The translations under genes and the position numbers were made by a program. The notes below the pieces were generated by a model. That model was given only the letters and a program-made list of their open reading frames with translations, was not told the DNA's origin and did no database searches. A DNA stretch of 64,000 nucleotides from assembly GCA_032690845.1 (NCBI GenBank), contig CM064430.1, forward strand, positions 53,541,882 through 53,605,881. Reading direction: 5' to 3'. Origin of the DNA: Eleusine coracana subsp. coracana (taxonomy: Eukaryota; Streptophyta; Magnoliopsida; Poales; Poaceae). Of this stretch, positions 49,207 to 60,545 are shown piece by piece; position 1 is the stretch's first letter, and every line of letters starts with the position of its first letter.

Positions 49207-50073
49207 GCGATGTCGTGTCAGGCTCTAGCTAAGCTAGTCATTGCTGTCCTGATTTCTTAAGCGTGCGTGTTTAATTATGTACATAAACCATGTTGTTAGT
49301 GGCACAATATAGCCAGCTAGTTGCTAGTACTACTTGAATTTCAGATGTGTATATATTGTCGTTGCCATCTTGATTATCCTGGTCTTTAAATGGGCTTACA
49401 TATGGGCCGAGATGGGCAACATGCAAGTTGACAGGATGTGCTACTTCTTCACAATCATCGTCGTAGCAAAATGGGAGGTACATTTCAAAACTGAGGTTCC
49501 AAACGACAGTTTTGAGACCTCCAAAATTGAATGGTACCTCAATTAGGCTGGAGTGAAAGAATGTAAATCCAAAAGACAAACCATCAAAGGCCGTGCTTGA
49601 TTCGTGATATATTAAGATCATCATACAGGGAAGAAAAAAAATGTGAGTAATGGAACAAGTTGGTATATACTCAGTGGTATAGCTCTGAAGATAGAAGTCC
49701 ACTAGATTAAATAAACCACGGATGGATCACCTAATTCCCTTCAGCCAGTTACTAAAGAATAACAAACTAGACTGGAGAATGTCTGCGCTCCCATGATCAA
49801 ATCAAAATGGATCCAGAAGTGTCGATGTGTTGCTTTTGGATGTATGGAAAATGAGAAAAACAAATCATCGAAACTATGCTACAATGAGATGTCAAACTTC
49901 TTTGTACTTTTAACAAAAAAAAATAACATTACTTTTGAAGAAATAAAAAATTGACTAGAAAAAGCACATTCTTCATTTTAAAGGCTAATTTTTTTTTAAA
50001 AAAAAAAGCGGTCAAAGACAGCTAAAGGCTATTGAAAAATCACCCACTAGAGGGGGGGGGGGGGGGATTGGAA

Positions 50074-50281
50074 CAATTGTGTTTTTTACCCCTGATTTGA
50101 ATTTCAATAGTGATTTTATCCCCTGTTTTTTGAAACTGAAAACAAAGTCCATCCTTACTAAGGGTAAAATCACAATAAAACTATTATGATTTTACCTCCA
50201 CCAGGGGTAAACTTTGTCTTTCTTTTGAAAAACCAGGGCCAAAATCACAAAGTTAAAAAAATCAGGGGTAAAACCACAATT
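50074..50281. repeat. Imperfect foldback (inverted repeat) with arms of about 85 bases
   Basis: The left arm starts CAATTGTGTTTTTTACCCCT and the right arm, read in reverse complement, starts CAATTGTGGTTTTACCCCT. Both continue with GATTT, GTGATTTT, a CCCTG word and ACAAAGT in the same order. The whole stretch is AT-rich and non-coding. It is probably a MITE or a relic of one. Further CAGGGGTAA copies lie just to the right. Confidence 0.6.
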
Positions 50282-51005
50282 GGACATCAAACCAGGGGTA
50301 ATTGTTTTAGTTTTTTTGGTTTGAGAAGAATAGGACAAAACAACGTATAGCAAAATATGCTCATGGTCTCTGTAGCAAATAGGGTTGTAATTGTCCTGCC
50401 TATCAAAAGCGCTGAGGAATATTGAAGAACTTATATATACACATAGTATATGCATGTTGTGGCAACTTAAAAAAAATATATAGGAAAAAAGGTTAGTACT
50501 GCGTGCCCTATTGGAATGTTCGAGATCAAAGTTTGCAGATGATCAATTTACAATATTCATCACGGATTTCTTTTTGAAAATAGTGAAAATTTTGTGAAAA
50601 AAAGCTTAGTAACCATGACATGTTCCATATGAGAATTACCTCACTATATACTAGTATAAGAGTTAGTACGATGGATGGGCACAATCCTGAATGCAATGCC
50701 AATCATTCAGTCTGTAACATATCATCATGCATGATAGTTACAAACCAAAAGGCGCAGAGAAACTATAAGCCGGCGGGTGTTACCGGTAACGGGTCAATGC
50801 AAGGTAACCAGGAACTGCCACGGCGATGCCACCTTTCTTCATCAGTACAAGATATATGATACGCACACGATCCGTATCACAAAATCCCCGTCTGCCTTGC
50901 CCGTCGAGAACGAATAGCGAGCCGCTGGAACAGTGCCCACGTCCATCGCGAGGATATATACCACAGCTGCAACAGGAGGATAAGCAGGCCACCGCGGACA
51001 CGTAC

Positions 51006-51029
51006 GACGCGACGCGACGCGACGCGACG
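51006..51029. repeat. GACGC pentanucleotide microsatellite
   Basis: Four full GACGC units and a partial fifth in direct succession. Confidence 0.9.
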
Positions 51030-52583
51030 ATCTATCCAGGCAAGGGCGAGAGCAGCGAGCGGAAAAGCCTTTGTGCTTTCATGAGCTGATTCTGTCGCAG
51101 AGCCAGGACTAGACTGGGACTAGACTGCACGCGCCCACCGCCGTACGCTAGGCTCTATACTAGTAGTAGGTGTGGCTAGGTGTCGAGCCGCCATTGCCTC
51201 GTCTCGCGCCGGTCTCCAGACCCGGGGTCCCGGGCATCGATCGATCCCTCGACGTCGTCGCGCGCGGCCCCGCAGCCCTGCGTATCACCACATGATCGTC
51301 ATGTGCCGCGCGAACGGCCGGACGTGATCGATCGGGCCGCAATGCCGAGGCACTGCTTCGCTCGGCAGTTACTTCATTTCCCCTGCAATGGCATGCCCGT
51401 GCACTGTGGCGCGAAACAGTGTTGCCTGCTTGTGCGCTCGACACATGCGGCACAGCAGCCACCAGCGCTTAACGCCTCGACCGGACCTTTTTTTCTTTTT
51501 TTTCTTTTTTTGGCAAGAGCCTCGACGAGACTTGGTACAAGGGAGGGCGATCGATGGCGCGACACGACACAGAACAAAAAAAAATATGATCCCCCGACGA
51601 CGACGAGGACGAGGGCGAGGAGAGAAGAACCTGCGGTGCTGCTGCTGATTCAGTTACTCCATCGCCATCACAAACCAGCATCATCGGAGCTTGTGCGGAT
51701 AAACCTATCCACCCGCTACGTACGTAATAGCTGCAACAACGATCCTGCCTCGCCTCTCTGTCAATTATCTGCCGAGTTCGTCTGCGATGGATCGGAACGG
51801 AATGTACTGCTATGGTGCTGTCAGGGCGCCGTCAGCCGGAGGCTCATCATCAGAGCTCCTCATATGCGTATCCTACGTGCATGCACATGGCGTGTGCAGC
51901 TACTCCACTCAACAGTGGAGTATATTCGTCCAGGAATCTGGGATTGGTTCGGTGTCGCCGGTTTTGTTGAACGGCGTAGACAGGACAGTAGTGCCTGGCG
52001 GGGACCTGTCGAATTAGATCTGACGCCACCAATAATAGTTCAGATGTCAACATGTGGCAGAATCACGACCACTGAATCTTACGTGCACAAGAGTAAGTCC
52101 CTGAGTTGTCGTGGAGTGATTTAAGGTGTGTACTAGTACTAGAAGAAGCTGATGACACTGGTGACCACACTCGTTGTGACGCCACCAATAAAAGATCGGT
52201 TTACCTGAGAAATCCAGTTCCCGATCCAAGGGAAGCATACTGAAGAAATAAGTCCTATCCCAATGGAGAAGCACAACGGAAGCCAACCCAAAAGTGTCAG
52301 GCTTTTTGCGCGAAAAAGAAAAAACTTGTGATGGTGAGACACATGGGTAGATGGTCGCCTCTGAGACAAAGGTTTTCAATGCTACAACCTTTCAGCAAGA
52401 AAGTTACTGTAGACTAATGCCAATGGGCTATTCTATTTTGTTATTTTCAATGTACATGTGCCACATAAGCAACAAAAAATGATTGAAATATATCATTCGA
52501 TGAAACCTTTCATGTCTCTCCTAATTACTTTTTTTTTTGTCATACCATACAAATTGTTGGCATGGCATCGTAATTAATGAGAA

Positions 52584-55541
52584 CTAGCAAGGTTATCCGT
52601 GCAATTTGTGCGGGTAGACTATCTGTTTATAAATTACAGTTAATTATAAATCATTAAATCAAAATAACATGCACTATTACTATAGCTAGATGAAGTATTT
52701 AATATTTAAACTTTTATGTAATGCTCTTACTTGCTATTTGAACTGTTTTATTGGATCACCTTGGACGCGTGACACAAAAACATGTGTGCACCCACCTCGC
52801 CATGTGGCATTGTACCATAGTGTCCACCGCCTCATCATCTACTCATCCTTGAGAACGAAGATCTGTTTGAATGCTATGTACCCATGATAATTTCTTACTA
52901 CGTACGCCTACCTTGTCACTTTTACCGCAACTCGTGGAAGCAGTGGCCTGAATGCTGGACACCATGTAACCATCCTTATAGTTCATGATTTTTTGCAACT
53001 GCGTCGAGCTTATCTGAAGTAAGCTGGCTTACTGTGATTCCCTACTACATCTATCCACCTCTATTTCCAGGAGATTCTCTTTCATATCCCTATGACTCCT
53101 TGTAATGCTCTACCGAGACATGCGGCAACGATCAAGGAGTATGATTTTTATGGTTGTCATGGGAGATGTCGTATGTGATTATCTCTTCTGTCTACTTCCT
53201 CTCTATTTTCCTTCTTCATGGTGTGATCTACTGCTCGTACCATTGATCCATTTAGTTGTTCCTATTAAGTGGTTCCCAAATAGCATGATTGTACTTGATT
53301 ATTATGCGGCAGGGATGCATTCCAATAACACCGAAGTTTTCTCACACGGTACATTCCATGGCCTGCTCACATGCTAATGGCACTTGTCATACGGACAGAC
53401 ACTACAATCTTGCAATCGTTTAATTTCCTCACTTTCACTTGCTCAATTATTGTTGATATTAGGTGAGTCTACCATAATTTGAGGTCGGTGAGCTTTGCAC
53501 AATGGCACGATCAAATTTTGTCTCAACGGGAAATTAGGTTTTACAGTTTGCTTGTTTTCTAATTGAATCTTCCATTAATAGAGACCCCATACTTTTTTTC
53601 AGAGTAACAAAGACTTCATATTGTGCGTTCTGAGTAATGCTAAAGCTAACTAATAGATCGTGTATTTGTTTTCTATTGATAATGTCTACTTTCTAATATA
53701 ATCTTGATATTTAATGTAGACTCTAGCTTTAACTTTGATTATTAGATTATCATTACAATTGACGGTCAGATCTTTGTCTTTTGTATTTGTATTTGTGCAG
53801 ATAGACTAATTCTAGTATATTAAGTACTATTATATTAGTTTATTGATAATGTATATGATAGATTATTTACTTATTTGACCGTTTTTATGATTTGTGCACA
53901 CTTCTTAACACATTTAAATTTAAAAAAAACAATATACTTTGTCACAATTTTTGTTAAAGTTTTATAAATGATATACAACTAATTTAAATAGTAGTTTCAT
54001 AATACTACAACGTTGCTACAATGGCTCATTGTAGAAATTTGGTTCCTCTGTCCCTGCCTCACATGCTGCATCCTTTTTTTTTCCTAGCCATCCACCTACA
54101 AATTGTTGCCATCATGTTAGAGATGCTTTTGGCGTTGCGCCTGATTTTTATTTCAATTAGCTTGAAGCATGACACAGTGCTCTCTACTCTAACTACTGTA
54201 CCTCAACTGAACTTATTGCAATGTAGTATTGCTAAGTGCTAGTACCAACTAACCTTTACACAAAAACCACATTGATCTCACTTTTGTCATGTTTCTTCTA
54301 GCCATGATTCACGCGACTGCGACTCGCTAATCTTTCTGGGATTAGCGACTGCATGCATGATGTTCTGATGAACACGTCATCCAACTGGCTCATGGTATGG
54401 CTAGCGGCTGTAGCAGTTTTCTCCAGACTTCATTGTGTTGAACAGTCTTGTTCAAAACTCATGGCGGACTGCCTGCCGCACCGATGCTGTCAAGATCGGG
54501 GTTCCCGGCTCGCAATCTCGATTCCTTGATGATCGCCATGTTGCTACGACATGAGTTGCACTTCTCATATACGAATTCAGTCTGTGTAACAATGCTCATC
54601 AGGCTTGAACGGTTGCTACAGCTTGCTACATTAATTTGCCGTTAGCACTTCTCATATCCGGGTACCGTGGCTTCTGATCATCATTGTAGTTGTGCAGTTG
54701 AGATATAGCTGGACTGCCGCCATGGAGCTCGCCGATGTCGCTAAGTCGTCATCGTGGGGGTGTCGATGGCTTCTTCTTTTTTGATATACATTGATCGATC
54801 TCGCAAGAAACATGGCCAGAACATATGTTGTTTCTCTTTTTAGTAGGCAATAACTATGGCTGGTAGAGAGAGTCCTAATCAACGCTAATTATTTCTTTTT
54901 TGTGCTCTCTGTCACAAACCTCCCTTTTTAAATAAAATACAACTCTCTTTCGTATTCTAATGTTTGGATGTTTGGATCTAATATTGACCGTTAAATCTTT
55001 ATAAAATTTAATGGTCTATATTGATCTTGGGAGGAAAAGTAGAATATGGAGTAAATCAAATATATAATTTTAATTATTATTTATTTTTTTCTTTAAAACA
55101 CAGTGGATAAGACTTACTTGTTATCATACAACCTCACGTGCATGAGAGAACTATAATAAAACAGTCCTAAAAAATATGGGTTATGTTTGCTATGATATTT
55201 TTCTTAATTTGGATCATCCACAAATAAAATTGTGTCTCAAACAAAAATTGATAATAAGGAAGCCAACCTCAAAGAGGAGGGAGATCGTGGTGGATGAGGT
55301 GTGGGAGAGGATTGGATTCTTTTTTCTTTTTTTATTAATCTAAATTTATCAATTTATTAATAATTTTATCTGTTTATCAATTGGAGTTAGTTATGAACTT
55401 TTTTTGGCGTCATCTGAACCGTTAAATCTTCATAAAATCCAACGATCTATCTCTTATCTTTTTTAGATTAACATGATAATTTTATGATCTTGAGAGCGAA
55501 TGTGGTTGCTTCTTTTGACATTCAAATAATAAGATAATAGA
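52584..55541 (-). mobile_element. Non-autonomous Helitron, minus orientation (left arm of inverted pair)
   Basis: Read on the minus strand, the element begins TCTATTATCTTATTATTTG at 55541 after an A. It ends with a GC-rich palindrome (about 52592-52617) followed by TAACCTTG-CTAG at 52584 and a T. These are the standard Helitron signs: 5' TC, 3' hairpin 7 to 10 bases before CTRR, and insertion between A and T without duplication. It is about 2,958 bp long. There is no Rep-helicase frame, so it is non-autonomous. The interior has short frames only; a moderately GC-rich segment (54300-54760) may be a captured gene fragment, which I could not identify. About nine in ten bases agree with the partner element at 55921-58842. 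Confidence 0.85.
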
Positions 55542-55920
55542 TGAACTCCATCTGAACTAGCCTAAGGTATGTGAAGAGGATTTAGGATTTTATGGGAGAT
55601 ATATAGCATGTAATAGGTGGTATATATATCAACCACAGCAGCTCGTGATGAATGTGCATCCGAGTGCCCAGACAAAGGTCGAGGAAGGAAAAGATGCCTT
55701 CGCTAATGAAAGTACACCATTTTTAAATGTTATCTGGGGCTTAAAGGATTGTTTCTGGGCTGGATCGGATCTTAGGGTTGCTTGTGTTTCTGGGCTGCAG
55801 TACCAAAAAGGAAAATCTTGATGTTTAACGGGCCAAACTTGCTCTCTTATCCAGCCCAAAAGTTTAGTGGGTCAATATTTGTCGATCAGTTATCTGGGCT
55901 CTATCACGGTCCAATTTTAG
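55542..55920. other. 379-bp spacer between the two Helitron 5' ends
   Basis: Unique sequence that is not part of the inverted repeat. It contains four TGGGCT/AGCCCA words at 55756-55761, 55791-55796, 55853-55858 (reverse) and 55895-55900, and a CTTAGGGTTG word resembling a telo-box. No open frame is recognisable. It may be old host sequence, or a fragment of a housekeeping-type promoter. Confidence 0.6.
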
Positions 55921-58842
55921 TCTATTATCTTATTATTTGAAGTTCAAAAGGAGTCACCACGTTCCCTCTCAAGATCACAAAATTACCACGTTAATTAAAA
56001 AAAAGAAGAGATAGATCGTTGAATTTTATAAAGATTTAACAGTTCAGATAAAGTAAAAAAAGAGTTCATAACAAACTCCAATTGATAAACAGATAAAATT
56101 ATTAATAAATTGATAAATTCAGATTAATAAAAAAAAGAAAAAAGAATCCAATCCTCTTCCACTCCTCACCCATCACGATCTCCCTCCTTTCAGGTTGGCT
56201 TTTTTATTATCAATTTAGTTTTCTTTTTATTTGAGACACAACTTTATTTGTGGATGATCCAAATTAAGAAAAATATCATAGCAAACATAACCCATATTTT
56301 TTAGGACTGTTTTACGGTAGTTCTCTCATGCACGTGAGGTTGTATGATAACAAGTAAGTCTTATCCACTGTGTTTTAAAGAAAAAATTAAATAATAATTA
56401 AAATTATATATTCGATTTACTCTATATTCTACTTTTCCTCCTCAAAATCAATATAGACCATCAAATTTTATGAAGATTTAACGGTCAATATTAGATCCAA
56501 ACATCCAAACATTAGAATACGAAAGAGAGTTGTATTTTATTTGAAAAGGAAGGTTTGTGACCGAGAACATAAAAAAGAAATAATTAGCGTTGATTAGGAT
56601 TCTCTCTACCAGCCACAATTATTGCCTACTAAAAAGAGAAACAACATATGTTATGGCCATGTTTCTTGCGAGATCAATCAACCTATATCAAAAAAGAAAA
56701 AGCCATCGACACCCCCACGATGACGACTTAGCGACATCGGTGAGCTCCATGGCGGCAGTCCAGCTATATCTCAACTGCATAACTACAATGATGATCAGAA
56801 GCCGCGGTGCACGGGTATGAGAAGTGCTAATGGCAAATTAATGTAGCAAGCTACAACAACCGTTCAACAAGCCTGTTGAGCATTGTTACACAGAAGTGTA
56901 ACTCATGTCGTAGCAACATGACAATCATCAAGACATCGAGATTGTGAGCCGGGAACCTCGATCTCGACAGCATCGGTGTGGCAGACAGTCCGTCATGAGT
57001 TTTGAACAAGACTGTTCCATTTAACACAATAAAGTCCGGAGAAAGCTACTACAACCGCTAGCCATACCATGAGCAAGTTCGGAACATCATGCATGCAGTC
57101 GCTAATCCCAGAAAGATTAGTGAGTCGCACTCGCGTGAATCATGGCTAGAAGAAATATGACAAAAGCGAGATCAATGTGGTTTTTGTGTAAAGGTTAGTT
57201 GGTACTAGCACTTAGCAGTACTACATTGCAACAAATTTAATTGAGGTACAGTAGTTAGAGTAGAGAGCACTGTGTCGTGCTTCAAGCTAATTGAGATAAA
57301 AATCAGACGCAATGCCAGAAGCATCTCTAGCATGATGGCAACAATTTGTACGAGAATGCTAGGAAAAAAAAAGATACAGCAGGTGAGCCAGGGACAGAGG
57401 AACCAAATTTCTACAATGAGCCATTGTAACAACGTTGTAATATTATAAAACTACTATTTGAATTAGATGTATATCATTTATAAAACTTTAACAAAAATTG
57501 TAACAAAGTATATTATTTTTTTTTCAAAATTTAAATGTGTTAAGAAGTGTGCACAAATCATAGAAAGGGTCAAAGAAGTAAATAATCTATTGTATACATT
57601 ATCAATAAACTAATATAATAGTACTAAATATACTAGAATTAGTCTATCTGCACAAATACAAATACAAAAGACAAAGATCTGACCGTCAATTGTAATGATA
57701 ATCTAATAATCAAAGATAAAGCTAGAGTCCATATTAAATATCAGGATTATATTAGAAAGTAGACATTATCAATAGAAAACAAATACACGATCTATTATGT
57801 TAGCTTTAGCATTACACAGAACGCACAATATGAAGTCTTTGTTACTCTAAAAAAAGTATGGGGTATCTATTAATGGAAGATTCAATCAGAAAACAAGCAA
57901 ACTGTAAAACCTGAATTTCCGTTGAGAAAAAGTTTGATCGTGCCATTGTGCAAAGCTCACCGACCTCAAATTATGGTAGACTCACCTAAGATCAACAATA
58001 GTTGAGCAAGTGAAAGTGAGAAAATTAAATGATTGCAAGATTATAATGTCTGGCCGTATGACAAGTGCCATTAGCATGTGAGCAGGCCATGAAATGTAAT
58101 GTGTGAGAAAACTTCGGTGTTATTGGAATACATCTCTGCCGTATAATAATCAAGTACAATCATGCTATTTGGGAACCACTTGATAGGATCAACTAAATGG
58201 ATCAATGGTACGAGCAGTAGATCACATCATGAAGAAGGAAAATAGAGAGGAAGTAGATAGAAGAGATAATCACATGCGACATCTCCCATGACAACCACAA
58301 AAATCATACTCCTTGATCGTTGCCACATGTCTCGGTAGGGCATTACAAGGAGTCGTAGGGAAATAGAGGTGGATAGATATAGTAGGGAATCACAGTAAGC
58401 CAGCTTGCTTCAGATATGCTCAATGTAGTTGCAAAAAATCATGAACTATAAGGATGGTTATATGGTGTCTAGCATGCACGTCCTACATCCACTAGTTATG
58501 ATAAAAGTGACAAGGTAGGCATACGTAGCAAGAAAATTACCATTGGTACATAGAATTCAAATAGATCTTCGTTCTTAAGGATGAGTAGACGACGAGGCGG
58601 TGGACAGTATGGTATAATGCCACATGGCGAGGTGGGTGCACACATGTTTTCGTGTACGCATCCAAGGTGATCCAATAAAACAGTTCAAGCAGCAAGTAAG
58701 AGCATTACATAAAAGTTTAAATATTAAATACTCCATCTAGCTATGATAATAGTGCATGTTATATTGATTTAACAATTTATAATTAACTGTAATTTATAAA
58801 TGGACAGTCTAGTCGCGCAAATTGAGCGGGTAACCTTGCTAG
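55921..58842 (+). mobile_element. Non-autonomous Helitron, plus orientation (right arm of inverted pair)
   Basis: The element starts TCTATTATCTTATTATTTG at 55921. It ends with GCGCAAATTGAGCGGG, then TAACCTTG and CTAG at 58839-58842, followed by T. It is about 2,922 bp and runs opposite to the left copy, so the two 5' ends face each other across the spacer. The base before TC is G rather than the usual A, suggesting a later mutation or an origin by inverted duplication rather than by separate insertion. Like its partner it has no Rep-helicase. Substitutions and small indels scattered along the length show that the copies are not identical. Confidence 0.85.
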
Positions 58843-58872
58843 TTCTGTCTGAAATAAAAGTTTATGTACTGA

Positions 58873-59712
58873 AGTCCTAAAACTAGTTTTACTAATAGGA
58901 GAGAAATTTTTTTAGCAATTACAAACATGTACCTCTCTAGTAGAATACCTAAATCTGGAATCCTATAACAATTTGTAAAAATAAATACTCTCAACTTTGA
59001 GAAGGTTTTCAAAAAAAAAAATTCAAGACACAAAGAATACGAAAAATACAACTTTCTCAAAGTTTTTTTTTGCAAAATGGTGACAACCTTATCCACCCTG
59101 ACACGTGAAGTGTGCCGCCATTCTCCCCCAAATGCGAGCTCGCCTTCGTCGTCCTCCATCCTCGCGCAAACTCCATTGCATGCCACCGACATTGCCTTCT
59201 CTTCCTCCCCCGTGCGCGACGAGTGCTGCCACCTCCGTTGCCATGCAAACTCCCTCCTTCACTGTCATGCCATCCAACGTTGCCTCCTTCTCTCCCCCCA
59301 CGCTGGCAATGTTGCCTCCTCCTCTTCCTCCCTCACGCGCCGCCAGCGCTGCCTCTTCCTCCCTCGGGCGAGCCCACACCGCCATTTCCTTCTCCCCTGC
59401 AAAAATCCGAGTGTTGCCTCCTTGTTCACTGCCACGCATTGCTGACACCAACTCTTCCTTTTCCTCCCCCACGCGAAGCCGAGGAGGTGTCAGGAACTCG
59501 CCATCGCCTTCCATAACAGATTTGGGGGCTCACCTGGCTGAAGATGGAGGGGGCAAGACATGGGTGGTGCTAGATTTGGGAGTGGAAATGTCCCACGTAG
59601 GGCGTATGCACTTTTGTGCGTGCGATAGGAGTTTTAGGATTTGGTTGTTTCAATTGCTATATTTGAGATCCAGAGATGAAGAGATAAGATATATGCTAAA
59701 AGTTTTAGGACT
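58873..59712. other. Segment with 12-bp inverted ends and GC-rich degenerate repeats
   Basis: AGTCCTAAAACT at 58873-58884 is matched by its reverse complement at 59701-59712. Between them lies a C/T-rich block (about 59105-59520) with degenerate repeats of words such as TTGCCTCCTCCTCTTCCTCC. Frames are open in several phases, so coding is unlikely. It may be an old transposon or the internal part of one; the right end overlaps the start of the CACTA element. Confidence 0.4.
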
Positions 59713-60545
59713 ACTAGAAAACACCTCTTATAGATACGTTTTATTTTGGGTTTAGATATGCTTATACCATCTTTATCAAAATATAGATACGTTTTCATAA
59801 TTCGTGTCCGAGGCGTCTCCGCACGTACTGTGTCAGAGCTTGGTTGATATGCTTTTTGAAAACGTGTCTACCAACAAACAAGATATGTTGCTTGAGATGC
59901 TATAAATGATACATATGTTTGTAGATGCGTTTTCATAAATGTGTTTATATGACATAGGTATTAGAGTAGACACGTTTTTATGATGTATTAAAAAGTTTAG
60001 ACATAATTTATTGATATATTTTTATTGTGTTGTTACTAGCATATTATTATTTTAGAACCTCTTCTAAGTGATTGATTTTTTTATGTAGTTAGCTAGAGTC
60101 GAACCTGAGACCTCCTTGTTTTTTACATGCTCATCTAACCAGCTCATCTTTGAAGGAAACTTCATTAGATTGAGATATTCATACTTTTATACCCATATTT
60201 TCTTAGTGTTTTGGTGTTTCTAGGATTTTATATAGCATGCCAAAAATATCTCTAGAGAGGATTGATACAATCAAAATGTGTCTAATATTATCTCATGTTT
60301 TATATGTTTTTAATAACATCTCAAGAAGAATATTTGATATGGCTAGATACGATTAAAGCGTATCTAAATTTCTGATGTCTTTAGAAACATGTTTATTATA
60401 TTCTTGACATTAAGGCGTATCTAAAATCATATCATATTGATATGTTTTTAAAATCGTATTGAAAAGTGTCTCTAGCTATTAATGTAGAGACGTTTATAAA
60501 AACGTAACAATATAACTGTGTCTAGAAGATATTTTTATTGTAGTG
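59709..60545. mobile_element. Non-autonomous CACTA (En/Spm) element, about 837 bp
   Basis: The left end reads (G)ACTACTAGAAAACACC from 59709. The right end finishes TTTTTATTGTAGTG at 60545, whose reverse complement is CACTACAATAAAAA. CACTA ends followed by AGAAA/AATAA are typical of grass elements. Subterminal repeats of TAGATACG-TTTT and its reverse complement occur along both sides, another mark of the superfamily. The left terminal C has become G, and a 3-bp target duplication is not visible. There is no transposase frame. Confidence 0.7.

Larger units (their letters stand above)
49207..52582. other. Gene-free stretch downstream of the HD-ZIP gene
   Basis: About 3.4 kb with no recognisable coding region. 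It contains a 15-G run (50052-50066), a foldback element candidate (50074-50281) and a GACGC microsatellite (51006-51029). A GC-richer part at 51000-52100 has frames open on both strands, including one of 314 residues, that look like chance openings. Confidence 0.55.

Noticed and set aside
51180..52124. 314-residue open frame on the plus strand
   Set aside because: Composition is irregular, no domain or family resemblance, and the opposite strand is open too; looks like a chance opening in GC-rich DNA.
54021..54242. 73-residue frame also present, inverted, at 57205-57432
   Set aside because: Apparent conservation is explained by the two Helitron copies; there is no protein-level constraint evident and no known homologue.
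54652..56820. Pair of 76-residue frames on opposite strands (54652-54882 and 56590-56820)
   Set aside because: Same reason: the inverted transposon copies, not a gene family.
52580..58846. Single large foldback transposon with 3-kb terminal inverted repeats
   Set aside because: No target-site duplication flanks it, and the inner borders carry the Helitron 5' TC end; two Helitrons explain all four ends better.
59105..59755. 216-residue frame in the C/T-rich block
   Set aside because: Degenerate repeats keep several frames open at once; product is low-complexity Pro/Ser/Ala.
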